A stretch of 7,648 nucleotides of DNA from Verrucomicrobiaceae bacterium (GTDB lineage Bacteria > Verrucomicrobiota > Verrucomicrobiia > Verrucomicrobiales > Akkermansiaceae). This document shows, one piece after another, positions 1 through 5,401 of this stretch (positions are counted from its first letter, which is position 1; each line of letters starts with the position of its first letter). A program made the translations under genes and the position numbers. Under the pieces are notes generated by a model. It did not search any database and had not been told where the DNA came from. It saw only the letters and a list, made by a program, of their open reading frames with translations. The stretch is taken from the NCBI GenBank assembly GCA_027483005.1, contig JAIXVN010000053.1:1-7648 (forward strand), read 5' to 3'.

Positions 1-302
1 CCGTTTTCGCGGAGCTTGAAGGCTTCCTCGGGACGATCGAGACGCAGTGGGGCGTCCTTTGGCTTGCGGGTGCCGGAGTCCGGACCATGGCAGTGGTAGC
101 AATACTCCGAGAGGATCGGCTGGATGTGCTCGTTGAAGCTGACTTCTTCAGGGAGGGTGATCGGCACATTCTCCGGACTCGCCGATGAACTCCCGGCTGC
201 CGGTGGCGTGACATTCGCCTGAACGGAGGCGCGCTTGCAGGCACCGGCCAGCAAGATCAGGGAAGCGGCCGCAGAGGAAATGGCGATGCGTTTAAGAGAC
301 AT
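1..302 (-). CDS. Planctomycete-type cytochrome c lipoprotein, N-terminal part (runs off left edge)
   Basis: Only the first 100 codons are in the window; the frame is open to position 1. It starts at ATG 302-300. Seen: a lipoprotein signal with a hydrophobic stretch at residues 11-19 and a lipobox LAGAC, so Cys22 is the likely lipidated residue. A Ser/Pro/Ala-rich linker (about 25-50) follows, then VSFNEHIQPILSEYCYHCHG with a single CxxCH haem c site at 68-72. The FN-x-HIQPIL-x-x-x-C-x-x-CHG-x-D pattern is typical of the PSCyt1 domain. In Planctomycetota and Verrucomicrobiota this domain usually heads large proteins that also carry DUF1549 and DUF1553; whether that holds here lies outside the window. 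The protein is probably anchored to a membrane as a lipoprotein and carries electrons. It is the last visible gene of the leftward set, 97 bp after the beta-propeller gene. No clear ribosome binding site precedes the ATG. Confidence 0.85.
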   Translation of the reverse strand, partial: MSLKRIAISSAAASLILLAGACKRASVQANVTPPAAGSSSASPENVPITLPEEVSFNEHIQPILSEYCYHCHGPDSGTRKPKDAPLRLDRPEEAFKLREN

Positions 303-376
303 GGAGAAGTGGGCGGATCGCGGAAATTGTGATGCTCGATATGGACATCAGGCTGATTGCCTTTCGAATGGAAGAA

Positions 377-392
377 CAGGCAGAAATGCCTG
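377..392 (-). terminator. Short stem-loop after the beta-propeller gene; weak terminator or processing hairpin
   Basis: CAGGCA and TGCCTG form a perfect 6-bp stem around a 4-nt loop (GAAA on the plus strand, TTTC in the minus-strand transcript). It begins 7 nt after the TGA at 402-400. On the minus strand it is followed by TTCTTCC, a poor U-tract, so full intrinsic termination is doubtful. It could instead lower expression of the downstream cytochrome lipoprotein gene or protect the upstream mRNA end. Confidence 0.35.
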
Positions 393-399
393 GCTCACG

Positions 400-1839
400 T
401 CACTTCGGAATCTCGTTGAGGGTGTAATAGGCGTCAGCGTGCCAGAGGGCTTGGCCACTGGCAGATTTCACTCCCTTGGAATCGAGATGATGAACGTGAC
501 CACGGACGAGGCCGTCGATCTTGAGACGCACGGATTTTTTGTCAGGGGAGACGGTGGCGGCGGTGATTTTCGGGGCGGCCTGATCGACCTCCGGGCTGCC
601 GTAACCGGATTGCAAGATATAGGTCCAGGCGGCCATGGAATAACTGGCAGGATCTCCGGCGGAAGCGGGATCGACGGGTTCGGTGAAGTTGAGGGTGAAG
701 CCGTCGGAGTTGGCGGTCATGGTTTCAATTTCAAAGGGAGTTCTCCCGGTCCACTTGACGCGTTCGAAGGTGAAGGGCTTGCTGCCGCGCGAGGCCCAGC
801 CGCGGTTGGAGCCGCCGGTGAAGATCATGCCGGTTTCCTGGTCATAGCGGACTGGGATGAGGCCGGCTTCGAAGCCTTCGAGGAAATGGAAAACCGCGCC
901 CTGATAGAGATCGTTGACCTTTTCCAAACAGACACGCTGGATCTGTGAGTGGGTTTGCTCGCCGACGTAGAGTTGGTTCTTCCAGGGACCGAATTTCCCA
1001 TTGCTCATGTCGCAAGCGATACCGGTCGGGGATTGGCCGATGATGGCATGAGGGAAAACGACGGCGGGTGGAATGAACTCCGGGTGCTTGAGTCGCTCGG
1101 CGAGGACGCGCGAAGGATCTGCTGGCTCAGGTGGTGCGGGGAAATTGGCGAGGGAGTGGAATTTGTTGCCAGTGGGATTGCCCTGGAATGAGCCGGGCTT
1201 CAGCCATTTGAGGGAGGATGAGCCATTCCAGAGGCCTTGGTTGTCCGTGTAGAACGCGTCGCCTTCCGCATTGAAGCCGATGCCACCCGGGGAGCGGATG
1301 CCGGAGCAGGTGGGGATCATTTTCCCATCCGAGGTGATGCGCACGCACCAGCCGCGCCAGTCGGAGTTCGCTGCAGCGGAACCGGTGAGGCAGAGGACAA
1401 CCCAGATGTCGCCATTCTTGTCGGGCTCACTGCCGAAGGCGAATTCGTGATAGTCGCCGTTGATGCCCCAGTCGGAGCAAATGGTTTCAAACGTGTCTGC
1501 AAAGCCGCTGCCGGTGGAGTCCTTGATGCGGGTGACTTCCGGGCGCTGGGTGAGGTAGAGCCAATCCGCTTTCCAAAACATGCCGAAGGGCTCGTGCAGG
1601 CCTTGGGTGAATTTCTTCCAGGTGACTTTGCTCAGGTCATCGCCATAGGCACCGGTGCAGATCCACAGATCGCCACGACGGGTCGTCACCGCGATTTTCT
1701 GCTCGGGCATGAGCGCGATGGAGCCGATCTCCATGACCTCGCCGGGTGGCAGCGGGATTTCTTCCCGGAGATAGTAGTCGGATTGGGTGGCGGCGCTGGC
1801 GAAAGCGGCGGTGAGGAGGCTGAAGATGATGTGGCGCAT
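400..1839 (-). CDS. Secreted beta-propeller protein, glucose/sorbosone dehydrogenase-like
   Basis: 479 residues from ATG 1839-1837. The frame stays open to a TTG two codons upstream, but the ATG gives a clean signal peptide (MRHIIFSLLTAAFASA, cleavage near residue 16), so I chose it. The body reads as a propeller: repeated short hydrophobic strands, DYHEFAFG at 129-136, RSPGGIGFN at 182-190, YTDNQGLWNG at 197-206 and an HAIIGQSPTG segment near 264-273. These resemble the soluble quinoprotein/sorbosone dehydrogenase-like proteins (often labelled PQQ-dependent sugar dehydrogenase or membrane-bound dehydrogenase) that PVC genomes carry in many copies. From about residue 374 a beta-rich C-terminal module follows (FTEPVDPASAGDPASY), Ig-like in look. 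There is no haem motif. Its partner may be the adjacent cytochrome c genes, 53 bp upstream and 97 bp downstream. The family match is from memory of motifs; PQQ binding and substrate are unproven. Some homologues may be non-enzymatic propellers. Confidence 0.82.
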   Translation of the reverse strand: MRHIIFSLLTAAFASAATQSDYYLREEIPLPPGEVMEIGSIALMPEQKIAVTTRRGDLWICTGAYGDDLSKVTWKKFTQGLHEPFGMFWKADWLYLTQRPEVTRIKDSTGSGFADTFETICSDWGINGDYHEFAFGSEPDKNGDIWVVLCLTGSAAANSDWRGWCVRITSDGKMIPTCSGIRSPGGIGFNAEGDAFYTDNQGLWNGSSSLKWLKPGSFQGNPTGNKFHSLANFPAPPEPADPSRVLAERLKHPEFIPPAVVFPHAIIGQSPTGIACDMSNGKFGPWKNQLYVGEQTHSQIQRVCLEKVNDLYQGAVFHFLEGFEAGLIPVRYDQETGMIFTGGSNRGWASRGSKPFTFERVKWTGRTPFEIETMTANSDGFTLNFTEPVDPASAGDPASYSMAAWTYILQSGYGSPEVDQAAPKITAATVSPDKKSVRLKIDGLVRGHVHHLDSKGVKSASGQALWHADAYYTLNEIPK

Positions 1840-1892
1840 GGGCAAGGGGTCCCTAGTGATCAGTGTTCAGTTTTCAGGAAGATGGAGCATTG

Positions 1893-3305
1893 TTAGTTCC
1901 AGCGGTAGGTGAGGGTGATGGTTTGGCCGGGAGTGAGGGTGAGGGTGGTTTTTCCGCCTGTGCCATCAATGGTGATTCCCTCCGCTTGGGGAATTTGAAT
2001 CTCGAGTGGCGCCACAGTGACGGTTAGCTTGCGGACGAGCGTTCCGGAATCAGCGCGCCAGGAGTCCAGCAGGAATTGCTCGCCGATCTGGACCGAGAAG
2101 ATGGGATTTCCTTCGGGGTCGAGCTTGTAGCCGCGAAAACGCGCGGTTGCGGGGAGGGCGCGGGATTTGCTGAGGCGGATGACATCGTCCCCCGCAGGAG
2201 GCACCTGATTTCCCATGCCGCGATCCGTCCAGTGCAGCCCGCCGTCCATGAATGCTCCAGTCCAAATGAGTTCGGGCGCGAGATTGTCAGCCGAGTAGGC
2301 GAGGTTCAGGCCACCGGGAAAGCCGAAGCAGATCGCGCGTGGGGTCGTGCCGGCAATGAAATTCCGATAGATGGCAGGGCGACCGCCGGTTGGTTCGATG
2401 GGGATGGAATTACTTGGGATTGCGGGTCCCATGGCAGGTGTATCGGTGAGCCATTTCCAGCTCTTGATGCCCGGGCCTTTCCAACCGATCGCGAGTCCCT
2501 GGTTGCCGCCGACTTCGAGGTATTCCACTGAAAAAGGGTGAGGTCCCTGTGTGAGTTGGATCTTGGCCCTCTTCAGACGTGAACCATTCATCGGGCCGGA
2601 ACCATCGATTTGTAGGAATGGCTTGCCATCCATGCGGATCATGGCGGCGTCATCGACATCAAGGACAAACGTGTATTCGCCCGTGGTGGGGGCTTCGAAG
2701 CTGCCCTTCCACGTCATGGCGAACTCGTTCTTGATGGGCGAGTCAGCGAGGCTGATGATGCCGTTGTGTCTCTCCTCGGCGCTTTCAGGCTTGAGGGTGG
2801 AGAAATCCGGGAACGCGTCCCATTTGCCTCGATAAACTTGGGAGATGAGGTTGGTGAGAGGGGTTCTTTCGAGGGGAAGCGGGTGGAGCTTGAGGATCTC
2901 CTCCGCAGTCCATGGGGTTTTGCGGTCCTCCACGGAGGCGCGGATGGTTTTGACGAAATCCTCGGTGACCGGGCTGGCGTTGTTGCCCCATGAGGAGCGG
3001 ACGAAGGTGAGAATGGCGGCAATTTGATCGTCAGGAATGACTGCGCCCTGAGGCGGCATCTCGAGATTGTAGGTCTTTCCCGAAACCTCGACCGGACCGG
3101 TTAGTCCCTTGAGTGCGATTTTCACCGCGCGATCCGCATCACCCGCCACCCACGGGCTTCCGGCGAGCGGAGGGAAGGCTCCGCCAGTGGCACCTTTGCC
3201 ATCAAGCGCATGGCAGGCGGAGCAGTGGAGGGTGAAAAGCTGGCCGCCGTCTTGGGCCAGGAGAGGGACGGTGAATGCGAACAGCTGGAGAATGCGGTGG
3301 AACAC
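1893..3305 (-). CDS. Secreted cytochrome c fused to a PA14 domain
   Basis: 470 residues from GTG 3305-3303. The frame extends upstream to TTG 3341-3339, with another TTG between, and no ATG is available. The GTG gives a compact signal peptide (VFHRILQLFAFTVPLLA, cleavage before QD), so I prefer it; the TTG would give 482 residues. A class I cytochrome c domain comes first: CSACH at 28-32 binds haem c, and Met83 in YNLEMPP is the likely sixth ligand, followed by the usual C-terminal helix (DDQIAAILTFVRSSW). A linker leads to a PA14-like domain at about 157-280 (GSFEAPTTGEYTFVLDVDDA, then GWKGPG), a fold often linked to carbohydrate binding. The C-terminal part (RPAIYRNF, GGLHWTDRGMG) resembles a segment common in PVC secreted cytochrome proteins. 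It is probably an extracytoplasmic electron acceptor held to a glycan and working with the propeller encoded next. It is the first gene of the leftward set. Confidence 0.85.
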   Translation of the reverse strand: MFHRILQLFAFTVPLLAQDGGQLFTLHCSACHALDGKGATGGAFPPLAGSPWVAGDADRAVKIALKGLTGPVEVSGKTYNLEMPPQGAVIPDDQIAAILTFVRSSWGNNASPVTEDFVKTIRASVEDRKTPWTAEEILKLHPLPLERTPLTNLISQVYRGKWDAFPDFSTLKPESAEERHNGIISLADSPIKNEFAMTWKGSFEAPTTGEYTFVLDVDDAAMIRMDGKPFLQIDGSGPMNGSRLKRAKIQLTQGPHPFSVEYLEVGGNQGLAIGWKGPGIKSWKWLTDTPAMGPAIPSNSIPIEPTGGRPAIYRNFIAGTTPRAICFGFPGGLNLAYSADNLAPELIWTGAFMDGGLHWTDRGMGNQVPPAGDDVIRLSKSRALPATARFRGYKLDPEGNPIFSVQIGEQFLLDSWRADSGTLVRKLTVTVAPLEIQIPQAEGITIDGTGGKTTLTLTPGQTITLTYRWN

Positions 3306-3364
3306 GGGCAAATGGGATTGAGTGCGCGACAAGCCAGTCAAAGAAAGGCAATCAGACCACTGCG

Positions 3365-3393
3365 AGAATAATAAGCTGTGGATTGCTTGTCAC
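3365..3393 (-). promoter_or_regulatory. Candidate sigma70-type promoter for the cytochrome c/propeller genes
   Basis: On the minus strand GTGACA (3393-3388; 5 of 6 to TTGACA) is separated by exactly 17 bp from TATTCT (3370-3365; 4 of 6 to TATAAT). Transcription would start near 3358, about 50 nt ahead of the preferred GTG start. The match is by eye and the host's sigma consensus is unknown. Confidence 0.4.
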
Positions 3394-3416
3394 GTGACGC
3401 AAACGCGCCACATGAT
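3387..3416 (+). promoter_or_regulatory. Candidate divergent promoter for the rightward secreted-protein gene
   Basis: TTGTCA (3387-3392; 5 of 6 to TTGACA), an 18-bp spacer, then CATGAT (3411-3416; 4 of 6 to TATAAT). A start near 3423 would leave a leader of about 24 nt before the GTG at 3447. Weaker than the minus-strand candidate, and it shares bases with it. Confidence 0.25.
3389..3398. promoter_or_regulatory. Perfect palindrome GTCACGTGAC, candidate operator
   Basis: A perfect 10-bp inverted repeat without spacer. It overlaps the -35 hexamers of both candidate divergent promoters, which is where a dimeric repressor could block both directions. No regulator gene is in the window and there is only one copy, so the operator role is inference. 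Confidence 0.3.
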
Positions 3417-3446
3417 GGAACACAACGGACCAAGTCACAAAAACCT

Positions 3447-3809
3447 GTGAGATCGAAGATACTCTCATCCCTCCTTGTTGCCGCACCAGCGGCTTGGCTC
3501 GGAGTTGCGTCGGTCCATTCGAAGTCGGCACCCCAAATTCCGGTACCTGCCACCGAGCGTATGCCCGCGCTGCCCTCGCCTCTGGCAGTTCCCAAGTGGA
3601 ATGAGGTCTCCCGTGCCTATTGCAAGGAGGTCTTTGATCCCAGACAACAGGGGGAAGGGTTTCCTGCGGTTCTTGTGGATGGCGATGGGACGTTCCGGAT
3701 GAAGTCCCATCTGAAACACCAACCGGACACCGAGGGGCTCAGCTGCTTGTCCTCCATCGTCGGTGCAAAGCCCTTCGGCCTTGATCCCCGGAACCTAACA
3801 GCCTGTTGA
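3447..3809 (+). pseudogene. Small secreted protein of unknown family, 5' part, interrupted by an IS
   Basis: From GTG 3447 the frame encodes a signal peptide (VRSKILSSLLVAAPAAWLG), then a Pro-rich stretch and a region beginning PKWNEVSRAYCKEVFDP and including FPAVLVDGDGTF. The frame also extends upstream to another GTG at 3378. That start would overlap the candidate promoters and put 23 hydrophilic residues before the signal, so I prefer 3447. Host sequence ends at the CTA codon 3795-3797 (LDPRNL). The last residues (T-A-C) and the stop at 3807-3809 come from the left inverted repeat of the insertion sequence, so the product is truncated by the insertion. I do not recognise the family. The coding strand is supported by the signal peptide and plausible codon use; two shorter minus-strand frames in the same stretch have no such support. 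The gene diverges from the cytochrome/PA14 gene. Confidence 0.55.
3795..3798. repeat. Left target-site sequence CTAA
   Basis: It abuts the left inverted repeat and matches CTAG on the far side at 3 of 4 bases. Both fit the YTAR target preference known for IS5-family elements. The mismatch may be a later mutation, or the true duplication may be only CTA. Confidence 0.5.
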
Positions 3810-3813
3810 AAAA
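3799..3813 (+). repeat. Left terminal inverted repeat of the insertion sequence
   Basis: CAGCCTGTTGAAAAA, the exact reverse complement of 5177-5191. Beyond the perfect 15 bp the two ends keep only loose similarity (GAAGAATCG against GAAAGTTGATTCG). Confidence 0.92.
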
Positions 3814-3850
3814 AGAAGAATCGCGGGATGGATGAGCGGTTGTGCTGGGA

Positions 3851-3907
3851 TCCGGATGGCCGGACGAAGGGAGGGACAGATCGGGTGGCTCGGGCCTATG
3901 AAGGCCC
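3851..3907 (+). other. Two small hairpins near the left end of the IS
   Basis: TCCGG-ATGG-CCGGA (3851-3864; 5-bp stem, 4-nt loop) and GGGCCT-ATGA-AGGCCC (3892-3907; 6-bp stem, 4-nt loop). The second is G+C-rich and could limit read-in transcription from the disrupted gene, but it lacks a clear T-run. Both overlap the C-terminal coding tail of the transposase, so they may have no separate role. Confidence 0.25.
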
Positions 3908-5176
3908 TTATGTTCGATGCCAGCGCCAAAATCCCCACTCTCAGGCTCCAATGGCGCGGCATCCCGCCCGTCCGGTTGCCTGCCAGCCATTGCTTTGCGG
4001 TGCCACAGCCGGTGAGTTGGCGCAGTCACCGCGAGAGATTGTGGGCCAGGGCGGCGCAGAGCTGGCGTTGGGTGAGGTTCTTGCGAACTCGGAGGGTGGC
4101 TCGACGGTGTTTGCCATGGTCGAGGACGTGGCAGAAGCTCCGTTCGAGGTGTTCGCCGCGCTTGCGCAGGAGGGCTTTGCCGCTTGCGCTTCTGACTGCT
4201 CGCTTCGCCTTGGCAAGAACCTGACGGACGGTGGAGTCCTGCTCGACACTGAAGTAACCTTCGTCGGCGGCGAGGCTTGTTAGAACCTTGGTTTGCTTGG
4301 GGTCTTCACGGACGCGGGCAAGGACTTCTCCGGCGGCAAGGACACGAACTGTTAGATCCTCGGTTTCGCCCTGGTCGCCACAGCGGACCTCTGCGGCGAC
4401 GATGACTCCGGTGTCGAGATCGTTGATGTGCTCGGGCTTGTAGATCATGTCACAGGCACCGTGCCTGGTGAGACCGACCTTGGTATCCGGATCGTGGGGG
4501 TTGACCCATCCGGTGTTGCTTGCCTCGCGGACTTCGCGCTTCTTATCGAAGCGGCGCACGGCTTTGGTGTCGACCGGGTCGATGCCAGCTTCGGAGGCGA
4601 GGCTTTTGACGTAGTCCCGGTATTGCTCTTCGGTGTTGCGGTGGACGAGTTCGCACAGGGAGGCGTTGGCTTCGATGATGCTGGAGTCGATGCCGAGGTT
4701 GCGGCCCCTGAGCAGGCCGTGCTTGCGCAGGCCGATGAAGGCGAGTTCGAAGGCGGCCTGATAGAGGTCCGCGCCGAGGCGTCCACGAATGACGCTGAGG
4801 CTGGAGTGATCGGGTGAGGCTTCGTGGAGTTCGACGCCGAGAAAGGCTTGCAGCGACAGGGAGTCGGCGCAACGGTTGGCGAAGGAGCGTTCGCTGGGGA
4901 GGTTCTCAAGGAAGCCGATGATCAGCATCTTGAGATAGACAACCGGATCCATTCCGGGGCGTCCTCCACAGGAGACGCCGACTTATGCGGGCCTGCAATT
5001 CGCGGATGCCTGCTGCGAAATCGATGGCGTCGAGCGTGTCCTCAAGTTTTCGATAGAAGGTGCTGGGGTGGCCTGAGGTAGGCGTCGGGTCTCGATCCAG
5101 GATTCCTGCTGGCTCTCGGCGGTGGCTTCTCGGGGCTTGAACATGCGCAGGTAAAAGACGAACGAATCAACTTTCG

Positions 5177-5191
5177 TTTTTCAACAGGCTG
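5177..5191 (-). repeat. Right terminal inverted repeat of the insertion sequence
   Basis: TTTTTCAACAGGCTG, the exact reverse complement of the left end at 3799-3813. It lies 32 bp upstream of the likely original transposase ATG (5144-5142). Confidence 0.92.
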
Positions 5192-5195
5192 CTAG
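5192..5195. repeat. Right target-site sequence CTAG
   Basis: It directly follows the right inverted repeat and pairs with CTAA on the left side. CTAG is the commonest form of the IS5-family YTAR target, so this copy may show the original sequence. Confidence 0.5.
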
Positions 5196-5275
5196 AGAAG
5201 GGTCCGCCCCGAAACAGTCTTCCAGCCAATGCTGATGGTCGCTTTGGCGATCAACTCCACCTCCCAAGAATGTAG
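5195..5275 (+). pseudogene. Probable 3' remnant of the IS-interrupted secreted-protein gene
   Basis: Joining the CTA codon 3795-3797 to GAG at 5195, which is what precise removal of the element and one target copy would leave, keeps the reading frame. It adds 26 codons (EKGPPRNSLPANADGRFGDQ, then LHLPRM) before TAG at 5273-5275. The restored protein would have 143 residues from GTG 3447. A 26-codon open stretch alone is weak evidence, but a frame preserved exactly across the expected junction supports it. The family is unknown. Confidence 0.4.
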
Positions 5276-5401
5276 TTTAACCACCCGCTATTCCAAGATC
5301 TCCCTTACTGCTGCTGAAGAACTTCTTTTCGGGTGCATGCCGTTGAAGAGGCAGATAGCCGGACAAATCATCATGGGAACTGACACGAGCTCGTAACGGC
5401 T

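Larger units (their letters stand above)
3795..5144 (-). pseudogene. DDE transposase of the IS5/IS1182 group, degenerate
   Basis: The longest uninterrupted part is 4952-4026 (308 codons from ATG 4952). It holds a DUF772-like N-terminal region (YLKMLIIGFLENLPSERSF, SPDHSSLSVIR) and a DDE catalytic core: Asp89 in LGIDSSIIEANAS, Asp230 in AADEGYFS and Glu270 in GEHLERSFCHVLDHG. The true start is probably ATG 5144-5142 (MFKPREATAESQQESWIETR), in the same frame. Between the two, residues FYRKLEDTLDAIDFA lie in another frame, which implies a lost base near 5057-5061 and a gained base near 4982-4990; an in-frame TAA sits at 4985-4983. At the other end a TGA (4028-4026) interrupts AHNLSR, yet the same frame continues LRQLTGCGTAKQWLA, a family-like C-terminus, for 76 codons to TAG at 3797-3795, in the flanking target bases. 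The step from GYFSVE to QDSTVRQV also looks shortened compared with relatives as I remember them. The restored protein would be about 449 residues. Probably inactive. Confidence 0.8.
3799..5191 (-). mobile_element. IS5/IS1182-like insertion sequence, 1,393 bp
   Basis: A single transposase gene on the minus strand is framed by perfect 15-bp inverted repeats (CAGCCTGTTGAAAAA / TTTTTCAACAGGCTG). The flanking bases are CTAA on the left and CTAG on the right, in line with the YTAR target of the IS5 family. Size, repeat type and DDE motif order fit IS5/IS1182 elements; the exact subgroup needs a database match. It lies inside the rightward secreted-protein gene. Its transposase carries several lesions, so the copy probably cannot move on its own but could be mobilised in trans because both ends are intact. 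Confidence 0.88.

Noticed and set aside
235..948. Plus-strand frame of 237 codons
   Set aside because: It lies antisense to the cytochrome lipoprotein start and the beta-propeller gene, is Gly-rich and low in complexity, and has no recognisable domain. It is a shadow of high-G+C coding on the other strand.
1237..1896. Plus-strand frame of 219 codons
   Set aside because: It is antisense to the propeller gene, whose signal peptide and family motifs are clear; the plus frame has no motif or signal.
3338..3722. Two 85-codon minus-strand frames in the divergent region
   Set aside because: They overlap the plus-strand frame that carries a good signal peptide, and neither shows a signal, domain or promoter.
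4026..4028. TGA read through as selenocysteine or tryptophan
   Set aside because: No selenocysteine insertion hairpin is apparent just downstream, transposases are not selenoproteins, and TGA also acts as a normal stop for other genes here (402-400, 5404-5402, 6865-6863).
4982..5064. Programmed frameshifting in the transposase
   Set aside because: Some IS families use it, but there is no A-run or other slippery heptamer at either point, and two opposite shifts would be needed. Random indels explain it more simply.
5339..5400. GCCGTT/AACGGC inverted repeat and ACGAGCTCGT palindrome (5385-5394) as a terminator of the discoidin gene
   Set aside because: The loop of the first is about 50 nt, the second has no loop, and neither is followed by a T-run on the minus strand.
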